A DNA stretch of 32,113 nt from Acidimicrobiia bacterium. Its GTDB lineage: Bacteria; Actinomycetota; Acidimicrobiia; Spongiisociales; ZC4RG35. The notes beneath the pieces are model-generated. The model worked only from the letters and a program-made list of their open reading frames with translations, was not told the origin of the DNA and did no database searches. Below are positions 8,376-17,971 of the stretch, piece by piece. The first letter of the stretch is position 1; each line of letters opens with the position of its first letter. Position numbers and translations under genes: made by a program. The stretch covers positions 1 to 32,113 of the forward strand of contig JALSJV010000031.1 in the NCBI GenBank assembly GCA_026989215.1, in the 5' to 3' direction.

Positions 8376-9324
8376 CGTCGCGGATCCGATCGAGCAGGGC
8401 GAGGACGCCGAGGGAGGTGTCGAGGGGGTACCGGGGGCTCTCCACCAGACCCCGACGGAGGCAGCGGTGCACCTCCTCGACCTCGAACCGGTAGCCGGAA
8501 CCCACATAACCGACGTCGAAGGTCTCGACCAGCTTCGACCGTCGCCGGTGCTCGATGGAGGTCGAGTGGTGGAAGGGGGCGCGGACCACGAGCCTCCCCT
8601 CGGGACCGGCGACGAGGGCCTGGATGGCGGTGTCCGCCTGAAAGGAGCACCCGAGGACGGAGAGGGCGCCGCCCCGGTGCCGCATCACCGCGGCGAGCTG
8701 CAGATCGACGCCGGTGTCGGCATCGACCCGCACGGCCGCCACCACCTCGGGATCTCCCAGCAACGCCCGTGCGAAGGTGACGGGATAGATCCCCACGTCG
8801 AGCAGGGCGCCTCCGGCCTGTCGGGGATCCAGCCACCGACGAGCAGGGTCGGGATCCGCCGGGAATCCGAAATCGGCCTCCACGTACCGGACGGCACCGA
8901 TCCGTCCTTCGTCGATGAGTTCGAGGAGGACCTCCCATGCCGGTTGGAAGACCATCCACATCGCCTCCATGAGGAAGACCCGTTCTCGACGGGCGACCTC
9001 CACGAGGCGACGGGCTTGCTTCGCCGAGGGGGCGAGGGGCTTCTCACAGAGGACCGGAACCCCCCGTTCGAGGGCGGCGACGGCGTCGTCGACGTGGCGG
9101 TCGTGGGTGGAAGCCACGTAGACGACGTCGACGTCGGGACGTTCGGCCAGGGTGGCGGGGGTGGCGGCCACCGCCAGTCCGTGACGGGCGGCGAAGGAGG
9201 CCGCCCGTTCGGGGGAACGTGACGTCACGGCGACCGGCCGGGCCGACCGCATCTCGGCGAGGGTCGCCACCATCGCCTCCGCCATCCGGCCCGAACCCAC
9301 GATGCCCCAACCGAACCTTTCCAC
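8356..9324 (-). CDS. Gfo/Idh/MocA-family oxidoreductase
   Basis: WGIVGSGRMAEAMVATLAEM...VYVASTHDRHVDDAVAALERGVPVLCEKPLAPSAKQARRLVE. Start uncertain: GTG 9324 or ATG 9366. Confidence 0.85.
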   Translation of the reverse strand: MERFGWGIVGSGRMAEAMVATLAEMRSARPVAVTSRSPERAASFAARHGLAVAATPATLAERPDVDVVYVASTHDRHVDDAVAALERGVPVLCEKPLAPSAKQARRLVEVARRERVFLMEAMWMVFQPAWEVLLELIDEGRIGAVRYVEADFGFPADPDPARRWLDPRQAGGALLDVGIYPVTFARALLGDPEVVAAVRVDADTGVDLQLAAVMRHRGGALSVLGCSFQADTAIQALVAGPEGRLVVRAPFHHSTSIEHRRRSKLVETFDVGYVGSGYRFEVEEVHRCLRRGLVESPRYPLDTSLGVLALLDRIRDVSDRAG

Positions 9325-9425
9325 GAATCCGACGGTAGCTCCTCCGGTCCGTCGGGTGACGAGCATCCCGGCGGCCGTGGGCCCGCATCGACCCCCCGCC
9401 CCGAAGGCGCGTTGAGCGACCGACC

Positions 9426-10577
9426 TCAGGGGCGGAGGCGCCGCAGACGCCGGAGCGCCTCCCCCAGGGTCTCCTCGTCCTTGCAGAACGCGAACCGCAC
9501 CAGCCGCCTCCCCTCCCCCGACGAGGGGTAGAAGGCCGACGGAGGGATGGCCGCCACCCCCACCTCGGTGATGAGGTGCTGGACGAAGGAGACGTCGTCG
9601 GGAAACCCGAAGGGCGTGTGATCCGCCAGGACGTAGTAGGCGCCCTCCGGCACGGTCACGTCGAACCCCAGCTCGGCGAGCCCCGCCGTGAGGAGATCCC
9701 GACGGCGGCGATACCCGGCGACGAGTTCGTCGTAGTACGCGTCGGGTGCGGCCAGAGCGGCGGCGGCGCCGTGCTGCATCGGGTTCGGGGTCGTGAAGGT
9801 GAGGAACTGGTGAGCCGCCCGCACCGCCGCCGTCAGGGACTCGGGTCCGATCGCCCATCCCGTCTTCCACCCCGTGAGCGAGAACGACTTGCCGATCGAC
9901 GACAGGGTGAGGGTCCGTTCCGCCATGCCGGGGAACGTCGCCAGACGCAGGTGCGTCCCCTCGTACACCATGCGTTCGTACACCTCGTCGGTGATGGCGA
10001 TCAGGTCGTGTCGCCGACAGATCTCGGCGACCGCCTCCAGCTCCTCTCGGTCGAAGACCCGCCCGGTCGGGTTGTGGGGAGTGTTGACGAGCACCGCCCG
10101 GGTGCGCGGGTTCACGACCCGCTCCAGCGCCTCCGGGTCGATCCGGAAGCCGGGGTGGTGCAGCGTCACGTAGCGAGCCACGGCGCCCGAAAGGGCACAT
10201 CCCACCGGATAGGCGTCGTAGACGGGTTCGAAGAGAATCACCTCGTCCCCCGGCTCGAACAACCCGAGGAACGCCGCCGCCAGAGCCTCCGTGCATCCGG
10301 AGGTGACGGTGATCTGGGTGTCCGGGTCGACGGCCAGACCCGTGTCGGTCTCCCACCGACGGGCGATCGCTTCCCGCAGCTCCGGAATCCCCATCGACGG
10401 CGGATACTGGTTCGAGGCGCTGCGGATCGCCTCGATGGCTGCTTCCTTGACGAAGTCGGGGCCTTCCCAGGTGGGATAACCCTGGCCGAGGTCGACGGCC
10501 CCGTGGGCCCGAGCCAAAGCCGTGATCTCGGTGAACACGGTGCTGCCGAAGGGAGCGAGACGTGACGCGACGGACAT
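9426..10577 (-). CDS. Class I/II PLP-dependent aminotransferase
   Basis: VDLGQGYPTWEGPDFVKEAA...NTPHNPTGRVFDREELEAVAEICRRHDLIAITDEVYERMVYEG...TLSSIGKSFSLTGWKTGWAIG: PLP-Lys region. Confidence 0.9.
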   Translation of the reverse strand: MSVASRLAPFGSTVFTEITALARAHGAVDLGQGYPTWEGPDFVKEAAIEAIRSASNQYPPSMGIPELREAIARRWETDTGLAVDPDTQITVTSGCTEALAAAFLGLFEPGDEVILFEPVYDAYPVGCALSGAVARYVTLHHPGFRIDPEALERVVNPRTRAVLVNTPHNPTGRVFDREELEAVAEICRRHDLIAITDEVYERMVYEGTHLRLATFPGMAERTLTLSSIGKSFSLTGWKTGWAIGPESLTAAVRAAHQFLTFTTPNPMQHGAAAALAAPDAYYDELVAGYRRRRDLLTAGLAELGFDVTVPEGAYYVLADHTPFGFPDDVSFVQHLITEVGVAAIPPSAFYPSSGEGRRLVRFAFCKDEETLGEALRRLRRLRP

Positions 10578-10597
10578 GGCCGCAAGGCTAGGACCGT

Positions 10598-11503
10598 TCA
10601 CAGCAGGGCGATCACCACCGGCAGGGTGAGCACCGACACCAACGTCCCGGCGAGCACCGTGGTGGTGACGAGATCCGGAGCCAGGTCGTGTTCGAGGGCG
10701 ATGAGGGCGGTGAAGACCGCCGGGGGCATCGCGAACTGGAGGATCACCACCCCGGCCGGCATCCCCGTCAGCCCGGCCCCCCACACGGCGGCGGCGGCGG
10801 CGGCGGGAGCGACCACCAGCTTGGCGACGAGGGTGCGGACCACGTCTCCGGAGAACCGAGGCATCCCCATCTCGGAGAGCTGGATCCCCAGGGTGAGGAG
10901 CATCATCGGGATGAGCGCCGCGGCGACCAGCGTCGTGGCGCGCCCCAACCACAGGGGAAGCTCGGCGTCGGCGACGTTCACGAACACGGCGGGGACGACC
11001 GCCAGGGTCATCGGCGCCGTCAGGGCCCGACCCAGCGAGACGAGCGCGCCCCCCTCCTCCCAGTTCGCCGCGGCCACGCCCACGACGAGGCCCACGACGT
11101 TGACGACCAGCAACACGATCCCGGCGAGGGGAAGCGCCGAGTCGCCGAAGGTGAAGACGACGATGGCGAGTCCGAAATTCCCGACGTTCCCGTACACCGA
11201 GGTCGTCAACCCGGCGGCCACGACGTCGGCGGGACGCCGGAAGAGGCGTCCGACGAGGACCGCCGCCAACCCGACCGCCAACATCGCCAACACCGAGGCC
11301 CCCACCACCCGGGCCACCAGGTCGGCGGTGAGGTCGGCCCTGGCGAGGATGTCGAAGACGAACACCGGCCCGAGGATCCAGTAGGCGACCTTGGCGAAGG
11401 AACGCGAGTCGAGCGCCAGCCTCCTCCCGGCGACCGCTCCCGTCGCCACCAACAGGAACACGGGAACGAGGATGTCCGCCAGGATGCGGCCGAGCTGGGT
11501 CAT
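10598..11503 (-). CDS. AEC (auxin efflux carrier)-family transporter
   Basis: 10-TM-like hydrophobic profile; VYGNVGNFGLAIVVFTFGDSALPLAGIVLLVVN and C-terminal PAGVVILQFAMPPAVFTALIALEHDLAPDLVTTTVLAGTLVSVLTLPVVIALL. Confidence 0.82.
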   Translation of the reverse strand: MTQLGRILADILVPVFLLVATGAVAGRRLALDSRSFAKVAYWILGPVFVFDILARADLTADLVARVVGASVLAMLAVGLAAVLVGRLFRRPADVVAAGLTTSVYGNVGNFGLAIVVFTFGDSALPLAGIVLLVVNVVGLVVGVAAANWEEGGALVSLGRALTAPMTLAVVPAVFVNVADAELPLWLGRATTLVAAALIPMMLLTLGIQLSEMGMPRFSGDVVRTLVAKLVVAPAAAAAAVWGAGLTGMPAGVVILQFAMPPAVFTALIALEHDLAPDLVTTTVLAGTLVSVLTLPVVIALL

Positions 11504-11576
11504 GGCCGGGAGCGTAGAGTCCGCCGACCCGGGACCATCGGATGCTCACGATCCTCGACGCCGACCGTCCCGTTCC

Positions 11577-11594
11577 CGCCTCCCTCGGGAGGCG
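11577..11594 (-). terminator. Hairpin CGCCTCC-CTCG-GGAGGCG between acyl-CoA synthetase and AEC genes
   Basis: 7-bp perfect stem with a 4-nt loop in an intergenic gap; no U-tract. Confidence 0.4.
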
Positions 11595-11676
11595 CCGAGC
11601 TTCGGGGCGTGCCGTCACCGTCCGTTCACCCTGACAGGGCTCCCCGAACCGACGGAGACTCACCGAGACCGGCCGG

Positions 11677-13284
11677 TCAGCGCTCCCGCAGCGCCCGCCG
11701 CATGATCTTGCCGGTGGTGGTCCGCGGGAGGTCGTCGACGAAGGTGACGCGGCGTGGCACCTCGTGGGCGGCGAGGCGGGTACGGACGTGCTCCTGCAGC
11801 TCGAGCTCCAGGGCCAAGGAGGCGCGGTGACCGGGCTTCAGGACCACGAAGGCGGCCGGCACCTCCCCCCGCACCTCGTCGGGCACCCCGACGACCGCGC
11901 ACATCGCCACCGCCGGATGGCTCATCAGGGACTCCTCGATCTCCCCCGGTCCGATCCGGTAGCCGCGGGAGATGATGACGTCGTCCTTGCGGGAACGGAA
12001 CCACAGGTAGCCGTCGTCGTCCTCCACCCCCAGGTCCCCGGTGAGGAGCCACCCGTCCCGGTATTTCTCGGCGGTCGCCTCGGGTCGGTTCCAGTAGCCG
12101 AGCATCATCACCGGATCCGGTCCCCTCACGGCGATCTCCCCCACCTCCCCGACGACCCGGTTCCCGTCGTCGTCGAGGACAGCGACCTCATGGCCGGGGA
12201 TCGGCCTCCCCATCGACCCGGGACGGACGGGCCACACCGAGGAGCAGTTCCCCACCACCAGGTTGCATTCGGTCTGTCCGTAGCCCTCGTTGATCCTCGC
12301 CCCGAGGGCCTCGGTACCCCAGGCGAGCACCTCGGCGCCGAGGGCCTCACCCCCGGTGAAGACGGCTCGCAGGGCAGCACCGTCGAGGCGCACCCCGTCA
12401 CGCCGCATCATCTTCAGGGCGGTGGGCGGCAGGAACGCCAGGGTGATCCGATGCTCGCCGATGAGGTCGACCGCCCGGCGCGGATCGAAGTCCCCTTCGG
12501 CGGTGAGCACCGCCATCCCGAAGTACCAGGCGGGGATCAGCACGTCCATCAACCCGCCGATCCACGCCCAATCCGCCGGCGTCCAGATGAGGTCGGCCGA
12601 CGCCGGAGCAGGCGGGCCGGTATGGGGCAGGGTCGCCCGGTCGTACCTCCCCTCGGGGGCGTGGTCGGCGAACTCGTAGTAGCACTCGAACCCGGGCAGA
12701 TGCCCGATGAGGGAACGGTGGGCGTGCACCGCCCCCTTGGGCGGGCCGGTCGTCCCCGACGTGTAGATGAGATAGGCGGGATCGTCGGCGGCGGTGTCGA
12801 CGGCGGCGACGGCGGGGCCGGCGAGGAGACGCCCGAAATCACCGTCCTCACCCGTGACCACCACGTCGAGGCCCGGAGCCGCCTCCCGGACCTTGTCGAG
12901 GTTGTCGGGGCTCACGATCGCCAGCTTCGCCCCCGAATCCTCCAACCGATAGGCGAGGGCGTCGGGGCCGAAGAGGGAGGCGAGGGGAAGCGAGACCGCC
13001 CCCAGCTTCCAGATGGCCAGATGGGCGAGCCCGGTCTCGAGGCACTGGGGGGCGACGATCGCCACCCGGTCGCCACGGGTGACCCCGCGTTCGGCGAGGG
13101 AGGCGGCGAGACGTCCCGACAGGTCGGCGAGCTCCCCGAAGGTGTGCTCGTGTCGACGCCCCGACCCGTCGATCCGGACGAGCGCCACCTTGGCCGCCGG
13201 GTGGTCGTCGGCACACGCCACTGCCAGGTTGAGCCTGGACGGGACGCGCCAGCGGAAGCCGGCCCTCAACCCCGCGTACTCCAT
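11677..13284 (-). CDS. AMP-dependent acyl-CoA synthetase (acetyl/medium-chain type)
   Basis: YLIYTSGTTGPPKGAVHAHRS, GYGQTECNLVVGNCSS, DGWLLTGDLGVEDDDGYLWFRSRKDDVIISRGYRIGPGEIEE, PRTTTGKIMRRALRER. Confidence 0.92.
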   Translation of the reverse strand: MEYAGLRAGFRWRVPSRLNLAVACADDHPAAKVALVRIDGSGRRHEHTFGELADLSGRLAASLAERGVTRGDRVAIVAPQCLETGLAHLAIWKLGAVSLPLASLFGPDALAYRLEDSGAKLAIVSPDNLDKVREAAPGLDVVVTGEDGDFGRLLAGPAVAAVDTAADDPAYLIYTSGTTGPPKGAVHAHRSLIGHLPGFECYYEFADHAPEGRYDRATLPHTGPPAPASADLIWTPADWAWIGGLMDVLIPAWYFGMAVLTAEGDFDPRRAVDLIGEHRITLAFLPPTALKMMRRDGVRLDGAALRAVFTGGEALGAEVLAWGTEALGARINEGYGQTECNLVVGNCSSVWPVRPGSMGRPIPGHEVAVLDDDGNRVVGEVGEIAVRGPDPVMMLGYWNRPEATAEKYRDGWLLTGDLGVEDDDGYLWFRSRKDDVIISRGYRIGPGEIEESLMSHPAVAMCAVVGVPDEVRGEVPAAFVVLKPGHRASLALELELQEHVRTRLAAHEVPRRVTFVDDLPRTTTGKIMRRALRER

Positions 13285-13333
13285 GGGAGGATCGTACCGG
13301 GCAGAGCGGCGGCGTTTCGGCCAGAATCGGCCC

Positions 13334-14125
13334 GTGCGCCGCCTCGACCACGTCGTCCACGCCGTCTCCGATCTCGACGAGGCGGCCGACGCCTACGCCG
13401 AGGCCGGCTTCGTCGTCACCGGCCGGGCCGATCATCCCTTCGGCACCTCGAACCGGCTCGTCCTCCTCGGCGGTCCCGGCCCGGGATGCTACGTGGAGTT
13501 GGTGGCGGTGACCCGCCCTGCCCGAATCCCGCCGGCGACCCCGGACCGACCCTCCTTCGCCGACGCCGTGCGGTCCTTTCTCGCCGACGGCCCCGGCGCG
13601 GCGATGTTCGTCCTCGCCAGCGACGACCCCGACGCCGACCGCGCCGAGCTCGAGCGACGGGGCCTGCATCCCCTCCCCGTCTTCTCCTTCTCCCGGCCCG
13701 CTCCCCTCCCCGACGGCACCACCGTGACGGTGTCCTTCGACCTCGTGCCCCTCCATCCCCTCGGGCCCCACCTGGGCGTGTTCCTGTGCCGCCATCGCAC
13801 CCCCGAGCTGCTCTGGCGCCCCGAGTATCTCCGTCATCCCAACGGCGCCACCGCCCTCGGCGAGCTCGTCATCATCGGCGGGCCCGGACCGACCGAGCCG
13901 CTGGCGTCGCTCACCGGCTGCCGACCCACCTCCGTGCCCGGCGGAACCGCCTTCGATCTCGCCGGAGCGAGCCTCACCGTGCTCGACGCCGACGCCTACC
14001 GGCTCCGGTTCGACACCCCGGCTCCCCGGCGACGACCACCCGTGGCGGCGGCCGTCGTCATGACGGGGACGCGGGAGGTCTCCACCACGATCGCCGGCCT
14101 CCGGATCGAGGTGGCCGTCCCATGA
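13334..14125 (+). CDS. VOC/glyoxalase-like family protein
   Basis: GTG start: MRRLDHVVHAVSDLDEAADAYAEAGFVVTGRADHPFGTSNRLVLLGG... Confidence 0.8.
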   Translation: MRRLDHVVHAVSDLDEAADAYAEAGFVVTGRADHPFGTSNRLVLLGGPGPGCYVELVAVTRPARIPPATPDRPSFADAVRSFLADGPGAAMFVLASDDPDADRAELERRGLHPLPVFSFSRPAPLPDGTTVTVSFDLVPLHPLGPHLGVFLCRHRTPELLWRPEYLRHPNGATALGELVIIGGPGPTEPLASLTGCRPTSVPGGTAFDLAGASLTVLDADAYRLRFDTPAPRRRPPVAAAVVMTGTREVSTTIAGLRIEVAVP

Positions 14126-14715
14126 GACGATGGATGGTCGCGGCACTGGTGCTGGCGGCCTGCACCTCCCCGACGGCCATCCCCGCCGACGAAGCCGAAC
14201 CACCGCCCACCGATCTGCTGACCGAACGGATCACCGTCGTCGCCGCCCACGTCGACCGCTGGGCGACGGCGCAGAGCCTGCGAGAGGCGAAGGCGGCCGC
14301 CGAGGCGGCGGCGAACCACGTCGTCGGACCCGGCGGACCCGGATTCGGGGACCGCGACGGTGACGGCGAGCTCCGCGGTCCCCGGGACGCCGGGATCCTC
14401 CCCGGGCTCGACGGCGAACCCCCCGGGTTCGCCCTCTCGGCCGCCCGCGCCGGCGGCCCCGACTGCATCACGAGGGACATCCTCGGCGGCAGCTGGGACG
14501 ACCCGAACGCCCGGTGGGCCGAGCTCGACGAAGTCGTGGAGACGTGGAGTCCCGACCGGAACACGATGCCCCGACTCGCCTCCCACGCCCAGCGCATCGT
14601 CGGCTGGGCCCTGCTCACCCTCCGCACCGACGACCTCGCCCAGGCCCGCACCTTCGGCTCCCACGCCCAGATCCACGTGGGGGTCTCCCGCGACGCCGTC
14701 CTCGCCTGCCGCTGA
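14122..14715 (+). CDS. Putative lipoprotein of unknown function
   Basis: ATGA overlap with VOC gene; lipobox in MRRWMVAALVLAAC|TSPTA. Confidence 0.65.
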   Translation: MRRWMVAALVLAACTSPTAIPADEAEPPPTDLLTERITVVAAHVDRWATAQSLREAKAAAEAAANHVVGPGGPGFGDRDGDGELRGPRDAGILPGLDGEPPGFALSAARAGGPDCITRDILGGSWDDPNARWAELDEVVETWSPDRNTMPRLASHAQRIVGWALLTLRTDDLAQARTFGSHAQIHVGVSRDAVLACR

Positions 14716-14742
14716 TCGTCTCCCGGGCCTAGGGTGCCCGCC

Positions 14743-16005
14743 ATGACCGTGGACGCGGTGCTCGTGGGAGCCGGACAGCGGGGACGCTTCGTCTACGGAG
14801 CCTGGGCCCTGCGCTTCCCCCATCGCCTCCGGTTCGTGGCCGTGGCCGACCCCGACCCACGGCGGCGGAGACGCTTCGGTGACGACCACCACATCCCGCC
14901 GTCCCGTCGCTTCGCCGATGCCGACGAGCTCTTCTCCCACGGGAGGATCGCCACCGCCGCCGTGATCGCCACCGACGATCGGACCCACCTCCGAGCGGCG
15001 ACCGCCGCCCTCGAGGCGGGCTACGAGGTGTTGGTCGAGAAACCCGCCGCCCACCACCTCGACGGCGTCGTCGAGCTCGCCCGGGTCGCCGCGGCCGCCG
15101 AGGGGAACCTTCACGTCGCCCACGTGCTGCGGTTCACCACCTTCTTCCTCACCCTCCACCGGCTGGTGACGTCGGGCTCCATCGGCGAGGTGGTGACGGT
15201 CGAGCATCGGGAGAACGTCGCCTCCTGGCACATGGCGCATTCGTTCGTGCGCGGCAACTGGGGCCGGGCCGCCGAGGCGACCCCGATGATCGTCCAGAAG
15301 GCCTGCCACGACTTCGACATCCTCACCTGGAACGTCCCCGATCCGGTCGTCCGGCTCTCTTCCATGGGCTCCCTCCTGGAGTTCCGTCCCGAGCGGGCCC
15401 CCGGCGGAGCGACCGAACGCTGCACCGACCCCTGCCCGGTCGTGGACTGCCCCTACGACGCTCGACGCATCTACCTCGGCACCGACGCCACCGGCTGGCC
15501 CCACCACGTCCTCGGCGACGACCTGACCCCCCAGGGTCGCCGCATCGCCCTCCGAACCGGCCCCTATGGTCGGTGTGTGTATCGGGCCGACTCCGACGTC
15601 GTCGACCACCAGGTGGTGACCATGGAGACCGCCTCGGGTGCCACCATGGTCCTCTGCATGCACGGACATTCGGCCGAGGAGGCACGCACCATGCGATACG
15701 ACGGAACGAAGGGCACCCTGCGAGCGGTCTTCGGTCGAAGCCAGGAGATCGAGGTCACCGATCATCGCACCGGAGCCCTTCGGCGGGTCCCCGTCGATGC
15801 CGGCACCGGGGGTCACGGGGGCGGCGACGACGGGCTCGTCGCCGCCTTCGTGGGGGCCGCCGCCGAGGGACGGCCGAGCCCGGTGGATCTCTCGGTCATC
15901 ATCGAGTCCCACCTCCTGGCGTTCCTGGCCGAGGAGGCACGCATCACGGGGACGACGATCGACGTGGCGGACCGCCGGGCAGCGCTGGTGGAGCGTCTCC
16001 GATGA
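14743..16005 (+). CDS. Gfo/Idh/MocA-family oxidoreductase
   Basis: MTVDAVLVGAGQRGRFVYGAWAL...YEVLVEKPAAHHLDGVVELARVAA...KACHDFDILTWNV; Cys-rich segment CTDPCPVVDCPYDAR. Confidence 0.87.
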   Translation: MTVDAVLVGAGQRGRFVYGAWALRFPHRLRFVAVADPDPRRRRRFGDDHHIPPSRRFADADELFSHGRIATAAVIATDDRTHLRAATAALEAGYEVLVEKPAAHHLDGVVELARVAAAAEGNLHVAHVLRFTTFFLTLHRLVTSGSIGEVVTVEHRENVASWHMAHSFVRGNWGRAAEATPMIVQKACHDFDILTWNVPDPVVRLSSMGSLLEFRPERAPGGATERCTDPCPVVDCPYDARRIYLGTDATGWPHHVLGDDLTPQGRRIALRTGPYGRCVYRADSDVVDHQVVTMETASGATMVLCMHGHSAEEARTMRYDGTKGTLRAVFGRSQEIEVTDHRTGALRRVPVDAGTGGHGGGDDGLVAAFVGAAAEGRPSPVDLSVIIESHLLAFLAEEARITGTTIDVADRRAALVERLR

Positions 16006-16637
16006 GCCTCCGACAGGTGTTCCTCGAGGCGGCCGCCCTCGTTCGCCCGCTCCTCGACCATCCCGCGCTCACCGACCGATGGGACGAGCCCAGTGCCCTC
16101 GAACTGATGACCGTCGGCGAGGTCGCCGCCCACCTGCCCCGGGCCGTGACCACCGTCCAGCGATATCTCGACGAGCCGATACCGCACACCCCCCTCCTCG
16201 ACGCCCCCGGGTACCTGACGTCGGTGGACGGACTCGCCGACGACATCACCACCTCCCTGCACCGCCAGATCCGGGAACGGGCGGCGATCGAGGCCCGTGG
16301 TGGCCCCACCCTGGTGCGAACCGCCTGGGACGAGACGTTGGAGCGTCTCACGACCCGGCTGGCCGGTGAGCCGCCCGACCGACGAATCGGGGTCTTCGGC
16401 GGCCGCGCGATGCTGCTCGACCAGTATCTGGTCACCCGCATCCTGGAGCTGGTCGTCCACGGCGACGACCTGGCGACCACCCTCGCCCTGCCACCTCCCG
16501 CCTTCGGTCCCCCCATCACCGGGGTGGTGATCGACTGCCTCCTGGAGGTCGCCCGGCGTCGCCACGGCGACCTAGCGGTGGTGCGGGCCTTCACACGCCG
16601 AGAGCGCGACACCTCCGAGGCCCTGCGCGTGCTGTGA
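16002..16637 (+). CDS. Maleylpyruvate isomerase-family, mycothiol-dependent-type (DinB fold) enzyme
   Basis: ATGA overlap with upstream gene; WDEPSALELMTVGEVAAHLPRAVTTVQRYL...LDQYLVTRILELVVHGDDLATTL. Confidence 0.72.
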   Translation: MSLRQVFLEAAALVRPLLDHPALTDRWDEPSALELMTVGEVAAHLPRAVTTVQRYLDEPIPHTPLLDAPGYLTSVDGLADDITTSLHRQIRERAAIEARGGPTLVRTAWDETLERLTTRLAGEPPDRRIGVFGGRAMLLDQYLVTRILELVVHGDDLATTLALPPPAFGPPITGVVIDCLLEVARRRHGDLAVVRAFTRRERDTSEALRVL

Positions 16638-16640
16638 GCG

Positions 16641-17852
16641 TCACGAACGGCCCCACGACACCGAGACGCCGTCGCTCGCCCGAGCCGCGAACCCGCCGAC
16701 GGCCGCCACCTCGGCGGCCCGCTCCCGTCGGCAGAGGGCGACGACGTGCCCTCCGAACCCCGCTCCGGTGAGCCGGGCGCCCACCGCGCCCCCCGCCTGC
16801 AGCCTCGCGACGAGACGCTCGATGCCGGGGGTCGACACCCCGAACCGCTCCAGGCTCCGCTGCGAGTCCCCGAGGAGGATGCCGGCACCGTCGAGGTCGC
16901 CGGATCGCATCGCCTCTTCGAACCGGTCCACCCGGATCGCCTCCGAGAGGACATGTCGGGCGGCGTCTCGGACCGACAGGGGCACGGCGGGATCGACGAG
17001 GGGCGGCTCTCCGACGACGGCGTGAAGATCTCCATCGACGAGACGCACGACCTCGGCCGAGGAGATCTGCGCGGGAAGATCCTCGACGAGCGCGGCGAGA
17101 TGGTCGCCCCCGGCGATCCGTCCCAGTGCCGGAGGTGACCCGGCGTCCATGCCCAGCCGATCGGCGAGCAGGATCGCCCCGAGGCGGGTCGCCACCACCC
17201 GGGCGTTGTACGACCGGCGAGCGCCGGCGGCCTTCGGCGCCGGGACTCCCGTGTCGGCGAGCAGCACCGTCCAGTCGTCGGGCACCGGCACCGTCCGACG
17301 CCCGGGCGGGAGGAAGTCGACCCGGAGCGCCGTCCCGGCGCGTCCGTGCACGATCACCGTCTGGTCCATCTCCCCTCCGGCGACCCCCAGGGAGCGCTCC
17401 GCTTCCACGGCCCGCCTCACGAGCTCGTCCGGCTCGAGGTCGAGCCCCGCCCACGTCGTGATGGCGGCGATCACGGCGACGGTGAGCGCCGACGAGGAGG
17501 AGAGGCCTCCGGCCGCGGGCAGGTCGGCGTCGACCGCGACGGCGACACCTCCGTCGATCCCCGACGCCGCCACCGCCGCCGACACGTACCGCGTCCAGCC
17601 CTCGACGGTCGGGCCATCCGGATCATCCTCGGCCGTCGAGATCGCTCCGATCCTTCCCTCGGGCCCGGAGCCGACGGCCACCGCCACCCAGCGATCGATC
17701 GCCATCGGGAGGACGGGGAGCAGGCAGTAGTCGGTGTGCTCACCGATCAGGTTCACCCGGCCGGGCGCGACCGCCACCGTCTCCGGCGGCGCTCCGAACC
17801 GGCGCTGGAACAGGTCGACGGCTCCCTCGGCGCAGCGCTCCCGGCGTCCCAT
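16641..17852 (-). CDS. galK: Galactokinase
   Basis: VAVAPGRVNLIGEHTDYCLLPVLPMAID; DLPAAGGLSSSSALTVAVIAA; GGEMDQTVIVHGRAGTALRVDF; LTGAGFGGHVVALC. Confidence 0.92.
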   Translation of the reverse strand: MGRRERCAEGAVDLFQRRFGAPPETVAVAPGRVNLIGEHTDYCLLPVLPMAIDRWVAVAVGSGPEGRIGAISTAEDDPDGPTVEGWTRYVSAAVAASGIDGGVAVAVDADLPAAGGLSSSSALTVAVIAAITTWAGLDLEPDELVRRAVEAERSLGVAGGEMDQTVIVHGRAGTALRVDFLPPGRRTVPVPDDWTVLLADTGVPAPKAAGARRSYNARVVATRLGAILLADRLGMDAGSPPALGRIAGGDHLAALVEDLPAQISSAEVVRLVDGDLHAVVGEPPLVDPAVPLSVRDAARHVLSEAIRVDRFEEAMRSGDLDGAGILLGDSQRSLERFGVSTPGIERLVARLQAGGAVGARLTGAGFGGHVVALCRRERAAEVAAVGGFAARASDGVSVSWGRS

Positions 17853-17971
17853 GCCTCGAGTCTGGCACGGCAGCCCAGAACCCACCGGTACCCGCATCGG
17901 ACCGGTCGCCGCCACCGCTCGACCGACACCCCACCCCTCAAGAGAACGCGAAAACGGCCGATGGAACATCT

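Noticed and set aside
11764-14115. 5' part of the 983-aa plus ORF
   Set aside because: Antisense to the acyl-CoA synthetase; only the distal part from 14122 (lipoprotein) is supported.
13996-15912. 638-aa minus-strand ORF over lipoprotein/oxidoreductase
   Set aside because: Antisense shadow; Gly/Val/Glu-rich with no recognisable domain.
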